A stretch of DNA of 64,000 nucleotides from Thermoplasmata archaeon (GTDB lineage Archaea > Thermoplasmatota > Thermoplasmata > Halarchaeoplasmatales > Halarchaeoplasmataceae): the NCBI GenBank assembly GCA_003554965.1, contig PWHR01000009.1, positions 1 through 64,000 of the forward strand. Direction: 5' to 3'. Below the pieces are notes generated by a model. The model saw only the letters and a program-made list of their open reading frames with translations, was not told where the DNA came from and ran no database searches. Positions within the stretch are counted from its first letter, which is position 1. The number at the start of each line of letters is the position of its first letter. Of this stretch, positions 1 to 9,305 are shown one piece after another. A program made the translations under genes and the position numbers.

Positions 1-46
1 AAAAATCCTTCCGTCTTTTGCTCGGTCAGAGACACTCGCAATCTTC

Positions 47-65
47 AGGAACACGATGTGTTCCT
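47..65. repeat. Inverted repeat 3' of the tRNA-Leu gene
   Basis: An 8-base perfect inverted repeat, AGGAACAC and GTGTTCCT, is separated by three bases. It lies about 40 bases beyond the 3' end of the leftward tRNA-Leu gene. A very similar repeat (GAGGAACA/TGTTCCTC) lies on the other side of the tRNA gene at 233-251. It may act as a 3' hairpin of the tRNA transcript or be part of a dispersed repeat. The rest of 1-107 shows no gene I can support. Confidence 0.55.
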
Positions 66-107
66 TCGATTTTCAATATCTTCCACTCCGTTCCAGATAT
101 TTGAAAA

Positions 108-192
108 TGCGAGGGAAGGGATTTGAACCCTTGGACCCCTACGGGACAAGGCCCTGAACCTTGCGCCGTTGGCCATGCTTGGCTACCCTCGC
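108..192 (-). tRNA. tRNA-Leu (anticodon CAG)
   Basis: The reverse strand folds into a class II tRNA. The 7-bp acceptor stem is GCGAGGG with CCCUCGC, followed by an A discriminator base. The T arm carries GGUUCAAAUCC. The anticodon stem CAAGG/CCUUG encloses UUCAGGG, giving anticodon CAG (plus-strand 154-156), which reads CUG leucine codons. A long variable arm (CCCGUAGGGG) confirms the Leu class. The 3' CCA is not encoded and must be added after transcription. No intron is visible. Confidence 0.95.
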
Positions 193-221
193 GTTATGAT
201 TGAGCCTTTCGAATGAATAAT

Positions 222-262
222 CGAGGGGGAATGAGGAACATTTTGTTCCTCGGCTACCCTCG
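222..262. repeat. tRNA-end-like nested hairpin 5' of tRNA-Leu
   Basis: Two nested inverted repeats are visible: CGAGGG (222-227) with CCCTCG (257-262), and inside them GAGGAACA (233-240) with TGTTCCTC (244-251). The outer right arm lies in GGCTACCCTCG (252-262), an exact copy of the 5' end of the neighbouring tRNA-Leu at 181-191. The unit therefore looks like a tRNA whose middle was replaced by the hairpin also seen at 47-65. It may be a tRNA remnant, an attachment-site scar or a processing or terminator hairpin. The remaining bases to 425 contain nothing else I can name. Confidence 0.5.
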
Positions 263-425
263 GAAGTTGCAGCGAGTTTACGAGCGAAACCTGCGTGTTA
301 GTGGATATATTTCAGGATTTTTCTTAGAAATGAATGTACGCGAGATGTAAGACTGTATTGGATCACTAAGATGAAGTTAACAAGGCTCCGATCGATTTAC
401 TTGAATTTGTTGCTAAGGCCCATAA

Positions 426-1343
426 TCATTTATCCACGCCGATCACTTCGACCTCGAATACCAAGTCAACGCCTCTGACCTCTTCATTGAAGTCGAAGAT
501 CATCTTATCTCCATCCGGTATCAATATTCCTTCACCTTCAGGGGATTGATCAGCTTCTTCTTGAAGATTTTGGACCTCTCCGAATTCACCTCTATAATTT
601 GCTAACAAACCGGCATCAACTTTGAGGGATTCAGAGACATCATGTTCGACAGAGATCTCCCCATCCCCGCCTGCTGCAGAGGTATTGACAGAAACTACTT
701 CAGCTTCCCATCCCTCATCGATATAAGGTCCATAGCTCTCTCCAACGTCGGGATCATTTCTTAGTGTAACCCTCTCCGCATGGATGTCGATGGAGACAAC
801 GGTTTTCTCCCATCCCCAGAAATGATCTTCTACTACTTTACCGTGTTGGGGCATCCCATGTCTCATCTCGAATTCTTCGAGATCCATGCGCTGAAAGACA
901 GGAAAGGTTTCAGTTTTGGAATTTTCAAAAATCAGGTCTTCATTTTTTTCACCGTAACCTTTTTCAGGCGGCACCACGAAGGTCTGACTTTCTCCTTCTT
1001 CCATACCCTCTATATTCTCATTCCATCCATCGATCACATCTTCTCCCAAAGTGAACTGGAACGGTTCACCACGTTCCCTTTCATGATCGTAGGTTAGAGT
1101 GAAACTGGGTTCTCCAACATCAGGGATATCCTCATAAGATGTATCGAATATACGGTATCCATCGTAGGCTCTTTCATCCCATAATCTACCAACGTAATGT
1201 ATCTCCACCGTATCTCCTTCTTCCGCAACTTTTATCTCTTCAGTATCTTCTCTGAAGTAGAACTCTCTAACGCCTAGTATTCCTCCTGCTGATCCCACGG
1301 TGATGATTATGACCATCAACAGCACAGTGAGCCATCTTTTCAT
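426..1343 (-). CDS. Membrane-anchored FKBP-type peptidyl-prolyl isomerase
   Basis: Predicted peptidyl-prolyl cis-trans isomerase and chaperone displayed outside the cytoplasmic membrane. A basic N-terminus (MKRW) is followed by one hydrophobic segment (about residues 4-22) that acts as signal or anchor. The FKBP fold begins near residue 38 (GDTVEIHYVGRL). It contains FTLGEDVIDGWNENIEGM and VVPPEKGYG, followed by a long flap-like insert as in archaeal slyD/FKBP proteins, and about 100 more C-terminal residues of unassigned extracellular domain. ATG at 1343 is preferred over an upstream GTG at 1358 because a TATA-like TTTATTATA (centre about 1377) puts the RNA start near 1351. No partner gene is linked. 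Confidence 0.85.
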   Translation of the reverse strand: MKRWLTVLLMVIIITVGSAGGILGVREFYFREDTEEIKVAEEGDTVEIHYVGRLWDERAYDGYRIFDTSYEDIPDVGEPSFTLTYDHERERGEPFQFTLGEDVIDGWNENIEGMEEGESQTFVVPPEKGYGEKNEDLIFENSKTETFPVFQRMDLEEFEMRHGMPQHGKVVEDHFWGWEKTVVSIDIHAERVTLRNDPDVGESYGPYIDEGWEAEVVSVNTSAAGGDGEISVEHDVSESLKVDAGLLANYRGEFGEVQNLQEEADQSPEGEGILIPDGDKMIFDFNEEVRGVDLVFEVEVIGVDK

Positions 1344-1518
1344 ACTGAATCTATACACCTTAGGAACATTGGTATAATAAATGTTATGGAAAGGAATTTG
1401 TGATCATGTTGAAAAATGAAGCAGGTTTGAGAGAATTTAACAGGACAAAAAAAGAGAAATATCTCGTACACAGATCGAAACCGTTCGATATTTATATTTG
1501 AAGTATCTTTCCGAAAAC

Positions 1519-2328
1519 ATGGATAGATTGTTCGATAAGGTTCTGGTAAGACCTCCATGTACTACCTATGGAAACTGCCTTTCAAAGAACCCGGCAAAAT
1601 CTACTATCGAAGTAGCTAAAGCAAAAGACCAACACAGAAATTACGTCAAGACCTTAAGACAAAATGGAGTCGAAGTTTTAGAATTACAACCTTTAGATAA
1701 GTTCCCAGACAGCATATTCATCCAAGACGTCGCTTTTGTAGGAGCAGATTCAAAGAAAGCTTTCATCTGCAGGTTTGGCGTCAATGAGAGAAGGGGAGAA
1801 GAAAACAACGTGGCAGAACACCTAAAAAAATTAGGATTCAAAATAGAGAGGACAAGATCTCCAGGGACCATCGAAGGAGGAGATATACTCGTAACTGACC
1901 AAGATACGATATTTATCGGGATGTCCGAGAGAACAAACGAAAGAGGGATAGACCAACTCTCTGAAACTTTCCCCCAAAAAGAAGTTGTGAAAGTCCCTGT
2001 CGAAAAAGTATTTCACTTATTGTCGGCGGTGAATTTTTTAGGAAATGGTACACTGGCTGTATGCCCTGAACTAGTAGATTTAAAATACTTTAAGGACTTC
2101 GAATTGCTGAAGATATCTAAAGATGAGCAAAAGACACGATACACGAATAAGCCGATAAACCTCCTTTATGTAGGAAACGATAAAGTGCTGATGCCAAACG
2201 TATATCCCAAAACCAGTGAGATGTTAGAAGATGCGGGTTACGAGACGATAGAAGTCGATATTTCTGAATTCTGGAAAGGCGATGCGGGGATAACCTGTCC
2301 GATGTTGCCTATCTACAAAGGTTTTTGA
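1519..2328 (+). CDS. Dimethylargininase/amidinotransferase-family hydrolase (DDAH-like)
   Basis: Member of the guanidino-group-modifying (pentein) superfamily, closest in layout to N(G),N(G)-dimethylarginine dimethylaminohydrolase, which releases citrulline and dimethylamine. Visible family signatures are FPDSIFIQD, GTIEGGDIL, the catalytic His in KVFHLLSAV and the nucleophilic Cys in GITCPML close to the C-terminus. Size (269 residues) fits DDAH and is shorter than arginine deiminase. A TATA-like element (TATTTATATT, about 1488-1497) lies about 26 bases before ATG 1519, so a leaderless mRNA starting at this ATG is likely; the frame is open further upstream to a TTG at 1498. The physiological substrate in archaea is uncertain. 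Confidence 0.82.
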   Translation: MDRLFDKVLVRPPCTTYGNCLSKNPAKSTIEVAKAKDQHRNYVKTLRQNGVEVLELQPLDKFPDSIFIQDVAFVGADSKKAFICRFGVNERRGEENNVAEHLKKLGFKIERTRSPGTIEGGDILVTDQDTIFIGMSERTNERGIDQLSETFPQKEVVKVPVEKVFHLLSAVNFLGNGTLAVCPELVDLKYFKDFELLKISKDEQKTRYTNKPINLLYVGNDKVLMPNVYPKTSEMLEDAGYETIEVDISEFWKGDAGITCPMLPIYKGF

Positions 2329-2353
2329 CCAAAAATATACAAAGCAATCACGT

Positions 2354-5152
2354 CTAATCCCAGAATCTCTTAGTCCTAGCATACTGTATCTCTGCCTCGA
2401 GTATATCTTTCAGAAAATCATCTTCATCTCTATGCCTTTTAGAGAGTATCCTCCCTGCCTTTTGATGGCCCACTCCTCTAGCGGATAGAGCTAGGAGTGC
2501 TCTTTTTTTGTAGACTCTAGCCAATTCAGCCAATTTATAATATTTTTTTAGCTCCTTCTTTTCTTCTTGATCAAGATCATCTTTTTCCTTATCGATCAGA
2601 TCCTCATCCTGATAAGGCCGTAGAGGCGCGATCATAGAGGAACCACACATCGGGCAACTAGGTTTATCCACATCTTTGACCCTTTTTCTCCTTCTGTTGC
2701 CGCATTTGAGACATTTCATTATGATCTTTTCAGATTCTAATCGTTCTTTGAGAGAGTCAAGTACAGCCTTACTAACCCTGTCTGGATTCAAAAATTCTTT
2801 ATGCTTCTCCAATCCGGCCTTTCCAACAGGAGATATACCTTCTTCCGAAAATACAAGTTCGATCTCTCCATCCTGTATCTTTCTCAGGATCTTTTTAGTG
2901 CCCTCTATATCCATATTATCTCTAAAGGTTTTATCCACCGCTTCCTTGTATAGTAGAGTATCCTTGAAAGCGTCGATGATCCTCCTCATATTTATCTTTC
3001 GCCAGTCCGCATCCTTTTCTATAGCACCAAATTTCTTCCCGACGTGTAGAAATTTCCATTTAAAAAAATTAGATCTTTCAAGAACTTTTTCCAACAATTC
3101 TTGGAGCGTTTCAGGATCGGTCTCAAGAAAGATGCTCTCCAGTTTTTCTTTACCCACTATTCTTGGTAAGCTGACCATTATCCGATAGGGATCAGTTTGA
3201 AGGGGGACACTCTCCCCCATCCTAGCCGACAGTAATGATGCTACTAGATGTCCAAGGGTTTCATTGATCTGCGTGCCGAAACAGGCATTCACTACCGCAG
3301 TATCTTTTTCTATCTCTACAACGACTTTTTTTGCAGTCCCGAGCTCTCTACCACCCTGTTCCTCCAGATAATTCAAAAAGACCTTTTCAGCTTGGTAGCT
3401 AACAGGATAATCCTTGATTTTCTTTCCGGATGCTCTCAATCTTCCGACCTCTTGAGCGACCTCGTATGGAACAGGTATCTCCTCACCGGTCCAGTCTGGT
3501 ATCCTTCCGATACTACCTACTTTTTCAACCAAGACTTCCTCCTCTTCAAGTTCAACTATCCTCCATGCTCTTCCCTGAAGTGTTATCACTTCACCTTCTT
3601 CTACATTACTTGCAACGAAACTTTCATCCAAACTTCCTATTATACTCCTATTACTCACATCTCTCATCAAGTAAGTCCTTTCGTCGGGGATCATCGATAT
3701 GTTATCATAAAAATAATTCAGAGAAGCTCTTCTCTTTCCGACTTTTTTGACTCCTGATTCCTCGTCCTTCCATATGACTCCGATATCGGCTAGTTGTTCT
3801 AATAACCTCTTATATTCTTCCTTTTCGAGTTCTCTGAAGGGATAGGCCCTTCTCACTAGATCAAAATATTCATCCGTGTAGATCTTTTTTTCGGTATGAA
3901 CTGTGCTTATCAATTGATTCGCTAGTACACTCAATGGTTTTTCTGGGATGTGTGTTTTTTCTAGATCTCTTCTTTCGGATTTCTCCGCTATGACCGCCGC
4001 TTCAGCTACATCATCTTCTATAGTAGCGACTATCCTTCCTTTAGACGTCTCTCCGATCCTGTGCCCCGATCTTCCGACTCGCTGGATAAAACGTGTCACT
4101 TGTCTAGGGGACTGGTACTGAAGAACGAGGTCCGTTATCCCAACATCGATGCCGAGTTCCATCGAAGAGGTACATATCAATCCCTTAAGCGAACCCTCCT
4201 TGAACCTTTCCTCCATCTGTATCCTCGCATCTTTGGAGAGGGAACCGTGGTGTACACCTATAGGAAAGTCTTCGCTAGAATATAATTCCTCTCTCCATAA
4301 GGTGTAAGAAGAGGAAATTGTCTCTGCCGCATCCCTAGTATTCACAAAAAATAAGGTGGATTCGTGCTCATCGATGAGTTCTTTACACAATCTGAGTGAA
4401 GCGGCCTTCTCCACATCACAACGCATGATCTCTGAAAGTTTTTTGTCCAACTTCTCATCCACTTCTGGTTTTTCTACCCGCACATCAAGGTCTCTTTTCT
4501 TTTCCGTTTGCACTATCACTCCATCTCTATCCTCGCCTACTAAAAAATCTCTGACCTTTTTTGGACTTCCTACTGTGGCCGAAAGACCTACCCTCTGAAA
4601 ATCAGTTTCAGAGAGTCGAACCAATCTTTCTAAGGCTAAAGCTAGCTGACTACCTCTTTCGTCCTCTGCCAATTCATTCAGTTCATCTATGACTACATGT
4701 TCAACGTTCTTCAACCCTTTTCTAAGTTTTTTTCCGGTGAACATTATCTGAAGAGTTTCAGGAGTGGTTATCAAAACCTCTGGAGGATCCTCGGCCTGCT
4801 TCCTTCTTTCCTTCCTTGTGGTGTCCCCGTGCCTTACGCCCACCTCAAAATCTAATCGATCGGAGAACTCCTTCACACGTCTTATCATATCACGATTCAA
4901 AGCCTTGAGAGGAGTTATGTAAAGGAGAGAAAATCCGTCGGAGTTTTTCCTTAAAATGTTGTCCAAGATCGGAAGTAGAGCCGCCTCCGTCTTTCCGATA
5001 CCGGTAGGGGCGATAACCAGAGTGTTCTCTCCATCCATTATTGGAGGTATAGCGTCTTCCTGAGGCCTTGTTTCCTCTTTTATACCTAACTCTGAAAGGA
5101 CCGTAGATATCTCTTCCGATAAAAGATCAAATGCTCCCAATTTCTTACTCAC
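2354..5152 (-). CDS. Lhr-type superfamily 2 DNA/RNA helicase
   Basis: Large ATP-dependent helicase of the archaeal Lhr group, involved in DNA repair or recombination. The N-terminal half holds two RecA-like domains: Walker A APTGIGKTEAA (about residue 50), motif Ia/Ib (TPLKALNRDM), motif II, SAT-like GLSATVG, and QRVGRSGHR (motif VI, about residue 355). The C-terminal half carries the Lhr winged-helix/DEAD-associated region and a late zinc finger (CLKCGNRR...CPMCGSS, about 810-845). Motif II reads DELN where family members normally have DExH. The GTG start lies 12 bases after the lonB stop, so the two are probably cotranscribed. Length (932) is normal for archaeal Lhr. Confidence 0.88.
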   Translation of the reverse strand: MSKKLGAFDLLSEEISTVLSELGIKEETRPQEDAIPPIMDGENTLVIAPTGIGKTEAALLPILDNILRKNSDGFSLLYITPLKALNRDMIRRVKEFSDRLDFEVGVRHGDTTRKERRKQAEDPPEVLITTPETLQIMFTGKKLRKGLKNVEHVVIDELNELAEDERGSQLALALERLVRLSETDFQRVGLSATVGSPKKVRDFLVGEDRDGVIVQTEKKRDLDVRVEKPEVDEKLDKKLSEIMRCDVEKAASLRLCKELIDEHESTLFFVNTRDAAETISSSYTLWREELYSSEDFPIGVHHGSLSKDARIQMEERFKEGSLKGLICTSSMELGIDVGITDLVLQYQSPRQVTRFIQRVGRSGHRIGETSKGRIVATIEDDVAEAAVIAEKSERRDLEKTHIPEKPLSVLANQLISTVHTEKKIYTDEYFDLVRRAYPFRELEKEEYKRLLEQLADIGVIWKDEESGVKKVGKRRASLNYFYDNISMIPDERTYLMRDVSNRSIIGSLDESFVASNVEEGEVITLQGRAWRIVELEEEEVLVEKVGSIGRIPDWTGEEIPVPYEVAQEVGRLRASGKKIKDYPVSYQAEKVFLNYLEEQGGRELGTAKKVVVEIEKDTAVVNACFGTQINETLGHLVASLLSARMGESVPLQTDPYRIMVSLPRIVGKEKLESIFLETDPETLQELLEKVLERSNFFKWKFLHVGKKFGAIEKDADWRKINMRRIIDAFKDTLLYKEAVDKTFRDNMDIEGTKKILRKIQDGEIELVFSEEGISPVGKAGLEKHKEFLNPDRVSKAVLDSLKERLESEKIIMKCLKCGNRRRKRVKDVDKPSCPMCGSSMIAPLRPYQDEDLIDKEKDDLDQEEKKELKKYYKLAELARVYKKRALLALSARGVGHQKAGRILSKRHRDEDDFLKDILEAEIQYARTKRFWD

Positions 5153-5164
5153 CTGCGAAATTTT

Positions 5165-7243
5165 TCATACATCACGTGATGTAGATTCGCTCCTACTCGG
5201 ATAATCTTGGGCAGGTATCGGTAAACTTTTGATCTCGAGTAGAGATGCTAATTTATCCAATAGTTTATCTTTGTTCTCACCTAAAAGAGCATGTTCCAAA
5301 ACTTCGCCAAGATTCTCTACGGGAACTATCTCTATCTTATCTTCGTATTTTTTCTCTAGGACCACGTCTTTCATGTTGTTCTTTGGTATGAGTACTTTTT
5401 CCATACCGACTTCCGCAGCAGCTTCTATCTTCGATGTGATACCACCAACGGGTAAAACTTGACCCCTAACACTCAACGACCCGGTCATAGCTATGTTTTG
5501 ATCTATAGGGATGTTCTCCAAAGCTGAGATAACTGCCGTAGCTACAGAGATAGACGCGGAATCCCCTTCAACGCCTTCCTGCGTTCCTATGAACTGTATA
5601 TGGACATCGTACTTCGATATGTCCTCTCCTGTGTATTTTTTGATGAGTGCAGAGACGTTCTGGACAGCCTCTTTCGCTATCTCACCGAGCTTTCCCGTCG
5701 CTATCACTTTTCCCTCTTCACTAGAGTGTGCAGGAGTTACCTCCGCCGCGATAGGTAAGATTATACCTGAGTATTCTGACATTCCTTCTTGTTCTCCTCC
5801 CATCGCAGCTAAACCGTTGACGACTCCTTCGACCTCGCCTTCGGTCTGATACATGCTGTACTCTTTCCGTTTTTTGATGTATTTATCGGCGACTTGCTGC
5901 TCCAAAGATCTTGCAGTGGTCTTAGCGTCCAACACATCTTCTTTTTTGGTCATCTTGTGACCTCTCTCTACTGCCAAGTCGCCGGCCACTCTTACCAGTC
6001 CACCGAGTTCCCTCAATCGGAGAGTCAACTCACCTCTTTTGTTGGCTCGCCTCTGTGCTTCTCTCAACATCTCTGCTATAGCCCCTTTGGTGAAGTGTGG
6101 TATCTTCTTCTCATCCTTTTCTATCTCTTGGGCGATGAATCTGATCAATTTTCTTCTGTTCTCTCCTGTATCGTTCATCGTATCGTTCACGTAAACCTCA
6201 TAACCATAACCTCTGATCCTCGAACGGAGGGCTGGATGCATGCCTCCCATCTGCCTACCTTCTTTATCTCGCTGACCATAAACAGAATCCAGATTTCCAG
6301 CAGCTACGAGTATGAAATTGCTCGGAACAGGTTCGGTCTGTACCATTGCTCCACTGCTCCTCTCACTCCTACCAGTTATCTGGAATTTTCTTTCCTGCAT
6401 AGCAGTCAGAAGATGATGTTGAGAATCCATACCTAGCATGTGGATCTCATCCACGAAGAGAACACCGTTGTGAGCCTCATGTATCGCACCGACCTCTACA
6501 CGTTGATGGGGCGGAGTTTCCAAACCTCCACTCTGGAAAGGATCGTGTCTAACATCTCCTAATAGGGCACCAGATTGGGCACCTGTAGCATCGATGAATG
6601 GAGGTTTCTCTCCAGGACCGCTGCTCTTCAAAAGCTTTGGAGTGTTACTCTCTGCATCATCTCCAAATCCTCTAGGATTGGCGCGCAACGCTATGAGAAG
6701 CATAGCTGCGGCTAAGATCGAAAAGAAAACGATCATCCACTGTCCTGTCACAAATGATAGTAATATACCCGCACCCACGATCAAGGCCAGTATTATAAAC
6801 ATACCTTTAGTCTTCTGTTGTTGTTTTTTCTGCGCCTCTCTTTTGTGTGCTTCTACTATATCCTCACCCTTTCCCGAGGGAACGGTCCTTATCTTGGGAT
6901 TGTTATTGTCCTTCTCATTGGGAAAGCAGAGTATATCTTCCATCTTCTTGGTTGGAAGAAAGTCAGTCATGGCTTTTGCTATCATGGATTTGCCCGTTCC
7001 TGGAGGACCGATCAACATTACATGACGGTGCTGTTTAGCCGCTTTTTTAGCGACGCTTACCGCCTCATCCTGACCTATAACCTGATCTGCCAGAAGATCG
7101 GGAACTTCGATGTCCTTTGTACTCTGAATATCGACATCTTCTATCCATTCCTCAACAGGAGGGGCTTCTGAATAGTCCGTGCTCTCACTCGATTCGTCGG
7201 CACTATCTGATATTTCCTCTTTGGTATTTTCACGAGACGCCAT
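5165..7243 (-). CDS. lonB: Membrane-anchored ATP-dependent protease LonB
   Basis: Archaeal Lon protease that degrades misfolded membrane and cytosolic proteins. Order of parts: acidic N-terminus, Walker [11 protein letters not shown] (near residue 80), two adjacent transmembrane helices (about 140-190) inserted inside the AAA+ domain as is typical of LonB, Walker [12 protein letters not shown], arginine-finger region, and a C-terminal S16 peptidase domain with the Ser-Lys dyad (Ser in [10 protein letters not shown], Lys in [10 protein letters not shown]). The start is placed at ATG 7243 (MASREN); an in-frame ATG at 7279 would add 12 residues without family similarity. A TATA-like TTATAAAA lies at 7256-7263. 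It precedes lhr by 12 bases. Confidence 0.93.
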   Translation of the reverse strand: MASRENTKEEISDSADESSESTDYSEAPPVEEWIEDVDIQSTKDIEVPDLLADQVIGQDEAVSVAKKAAKQHRHVMLIGPPGTGKSMIAKAMTDFLPTKKMEDILCFPNEKDNNNPKIRTVPSGKGEDIVEAHKREAQKKQQQKTKGMFIILALIVGAGILLSFVTGQWMIVFFSILAAAMLLIALRANPRGFGDDAESNTPKLLKSSGPGEKPPFIDATGAQSGALLGDVRHDPFQSGGLETPPHQRVEVGAIHEAHNGVLFVDEIHMLGMDSQHHLLTAMQERKFQITGRSERSSGAMVQTEPVPSNFILVAAGNLDSVYGQRDKEGRQMGGMHPALRSRIRGYGYEVYVNDTMNDTGENRRKLIRFIAQEIEKDEKKIPHFTKGAIAEMLREAQRRANKRGELTLRLRELGGLVRVAGDLAVERGHKMTKKEDVLDAKTTARSLEQQVADKYIKKRKEYSMYQTEGEVEGVVNGLAAMGGEQEGMSEYSGIILPIAAEVTPAHSSEEGKVIATGKLGEIAKEAVQNVSALIKKYTGEDISKYDVHIQFIGTQEGVEGDSASISVATAVISALENIPIDQNIAMTGSLSVRGQVLPVGGITSKIEAAAEVGMEKVLIPKNNMKDVVLEKKYEDKIEIVPVENLGEVLEHALLGENKDKLLDKLASLLEIKSLPIPAQDYPSRSESTSRDV

Positions 7244-7335
7244 TGAATACACCGATTTTATAACACAGTAGCTTTTCATCTAGGTAGGCCATAATTAAAG
7301 TTTTGGTAGAGGACTTTGTCATCAATCATCCTTTT

Positions 7336-7652
7336 TTAGTCATTAAATGCAATAGCTATCACGATAACTAAAAACACCCCTATACCTATTATCCACATCC
7401 AATTTTCAAATTGATAATCGGCCTCTTTAAAAGAATCCGATCCATAGACCGAGTTCCAAGGAAGAGCTTTCAATGGGATCTCTTGACCCTCCTCAAAGGT
7501 AAAAGCACCTTCTGCAGGTTCGAACTTATGTTTAATTTGACTTCGTCATTATCTTCATCGGTTTCGGCTGATTCCATTACATATGGTAACATGATTGAAC
7601 CTAGGGTCAATCTGATGGTCGCGACCAAAACCATGAGATAGGTGGATTCCAT
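7336..7652 (-). pseudogene. Frameshifted small secreted/membrane protein
   Basis: Reading leftwards from ATG 7652 there is a strong SD (GGAGG, 6 bases before the ATG), a hydrophobic N-terminus (MESTYLMVLVATIRL) and an acidic stretch (ESAETDEDNDEVKLN). Near 7530 the good coding signal moves to another frame (KFEPAEGAFTFEEGQEIPL, then a C-terminal membrane helix MWIIGIGVFLVIVIAIAF before the stop at 7336). That second frame is closed upstream by stops and has no start of its own. The two halves together make a plausible 100-residue protein with a signal and a C-terminal anchor. It is either a decayed gene or a single-base sequence error. Family not recognised. Confidence 0.6.
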
Positions 7653-7760
7653 ATTCTGCCTCCATTTTTGTTTTTTTCAGGCCTTTTTTGGAGCGCAGTG
7701 AAAGGATCGAAAGTCTTCACTCTAGAAAATGATTCGTCGGTTCATTCCGACCATCCTTGC

Positions 7761-8378
7761 TTACTCACTCACATATCGGTTATTTTTAAGATAGAACCTC
7801 AATGGCCAGTTCCTTGCCTCCTCAGCATAATCTACATTTATCCTCTCATCAGAGACGATCTCAAGATCTTCTTTACTCTCATAAGAGGACAAAAGAAGCC
7901 CACTTTTACACAGATCGGCTCCTGAGTGATTTAAGCTTATACCCATAGCCGTCGAAAGCTTCCCAGGACCGTTCGTCAATTCCAATTCGTTTTTCTCCAT
8001 ACCTCTTCTTTTTTTCATCAAGTCCAGTCCTCCTACAGGTTCTAAAGCCCTGATAAACACGCTCTGCGGCATTCCTTTTTCTTCGGTGACCACATTGAAA
8101 CATCTGTACATACCGTAAATAAGATATACGTAAGCTTTTCCGCCTTCTTTGTATAGAATATCCGTCCTCTCCGTCCTCTTACCCTCAAAAGCATGCGAAG
8201 CTGGATCTTCCTCACCAAGATAAGCTTCGGTCTCCACTATCCTACCTATCGTTATGCCCTCAGGAGTTTCATGTACCAATTTCATCCCTAGGATGTCCTT
8301 GGCCACCTCCTCGGCTCCTCTTAGATAAAAACCTTTATGAAATCTTTCTTCTAACAATCTTTGTTTATCTAGAACCAT
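7761..8378 (-). CDS. 3-methyladenine DNA glycosylase (AAG/MPG family)
   Basis: Base-excision repair enzyme that removes alkylated purines such as 3-methyladenine and hypoxanthine. Family signatures are clear: GRIVETEAYLGEEDPASHA (about residues 45-63) with the general-base Glu, GKAYVYLIYGMYRCFNVV, IRALEPVGG, the substrate-binding NGPGKLSTAMGI, and the C-terminal PLRFYL. Length (205) matches the bacterial and archaeal family. A TATA-like CTTTAATAC about 30 bases before the ATG points to an own, nearly leaderless promoter. It stands alone between the frameshifted gene and the divergent thi4. Confidence 0.92.
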   Translation of the reverse strand: MVLDKQRLLEERFHKGFYLRGAEEVAKDILGMKLVHETPEGITIGRIVETEAYLGEEDPASHAFEGKRTERTDILYKEGGKAYVYLIYGMYRCFNVVTEEKGMPQSVFIRALEPVGGLDLMKKRRGMEKNELELTNGPGKLSTAMGISLNHSGADLCKSGLLLSSYESKEDLEIVSDERINVDYAEEARNWPLRFYLKNNRYVSE

Positions 8379-8425
8379 TAGAAAAGCTTACTTTATCATC
8401 GATGTATTAAAGTTTTCCAAAGTGA

Positions 8426-8438
8426 ACTTATAAATACC
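8426..8438 (+). promoter_or_regulatory. TATA box of thi4
   Basis: ACTTATAAATACC is a consensus archaeal TATA element. About 26 bases downstream places the RNA start near 8457. This is after the TTG at 8450 and just before ATG 8468, which decides the start codon of the following gene. Confidence 0.7.
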
Positions 8439-8467
8439 TCCATCATCTGTTGGTTGTCTTAGATAAC

Positions 8468-9235
8468 ATGATAGATGACGTAAAAGTCACTGAGAGCATA
8501 GTAGATAGATACTTCAAGGAATTTTCAGAGCGGACGGAAGTCGATGTAGCTATCGCAGGAGCTGGACCAGCCGGGCTTGTTGCGGGAAGGTACCTTGCCG
8601 AAAAGGGTCATGAAGTCGTTATATTCGAAAGAAAACTTTCACCCGGAGGAGGTATGTGGGGTGGTGGTATGGGCTATCCCGTAGTGGTCCTTCAGGAAAG
8701 TTCAGTAGAGGAGATAAAAAAAGTGGGAGTCGAAGTAGAGGAGTCAAAGAACGGTTACTATACCGCTGATTCCATACTTTCGGTTGCTAAACTTCTATCC
8801 TCAGCTATCGATGCAGGAGTCAGGGTATTCAATATAACCACCGTTGAGGATGTTCTCTATGAAGAAGATAAGATTAATGGCGTCGTTATAAATTCTTCTG
8901 CGATCGATGCTGCTGGACTGCACGTGGATCCGATCACGATCCGTTCCAAGGCCACCATAGACGCCACAGGACATGACGCTGAAGTATGTTCTGTGGTCGA
9001 AGAGAAGGCGGGTAAATTGGACACAGAACAAGGTGAAGTCATGGGAGAGAAATCGATGTGGGCCGAAATGGGCGAAAGAACTGTCGTCGAGAACACTCAA
9101 GAGGTATTCCCGGGACTTTGGGTAACTGGGATGTGTGCTAACGCTGTGATGGGTGCACCTAGGATGGGGCCTATATTTGGCGGTATGCTTCTTTCCGGTA
9201 AAAGAGCAGCCGAGCTCATAAATTCTAGTCTGTAA
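8468..9235 (+). CDS. thi4: Thi4-type thiazole synthase (sulfide-dependent, archaeal type)
   Basis: Makes the ADP-thiazole precursor of thiamine from NAD, glycine and a sulfur source. The N-terminal Rossmann motif DVAIAGAGPAGLVAGRYLA and GGGMWGGGMG are diagnostic. At the position of the sulfur-donating Cys of yeast Thi4 this protein has His (in AAGLHVDP), the hallmark of archaeal catalytic enzymes that take free sulfide. The C-terminus GMCANAVMGAPRMGPIFGG binds the dinucleotide. ATG 8468 is chosen over TTG 8450 from the TATA position. Free sulfide use suggests an anaerobic, sulfide-rich habitat (inference). Confidence 0.93.
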   Translation: MIDDVKVTESIVDRYFKEFSERTEVDVAIAGAGPAGLVAGRYLAEKGHEVVIFERKLSPGGGMWGGGMGYPVVVLQESSVEEIKKVGVEVEESKNGYYTADSILSVAKLLSSAIDAGVRVFNITTVEDVLYEEDKINGVVINSSAIDAAGLHVDPITIRSKATIDATGHDAEVCSVVEEKAGKLDTEQGEVMGEKSMWAEMGERTVVENTQEVFPGLWVTGMCANAVMGAPRMGPIFGGMLLSGKRAAELINSSL

Positions 9236-9305
9236 AGACGATCGATCTATACAGATAGAAAAAATAATATATCATGTGTGCCTGATTTAAGAAAAAGGGT
9301 CAAAT

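Noticed and set aside
2676-7171. Several long open frames antisense to the lhr and lonB genes.
   Set aside because: They mirror the codon pattern of real genes on the other strand, have Ser/Leu/Phe-rich translations without domains, and lack SD or promoter signals.
8801-9100. Open frames antisense to thi4.
   Set aside because: thi4 is complete with all motifs on the plus strand, and the antisense translations carry no recognisable features.
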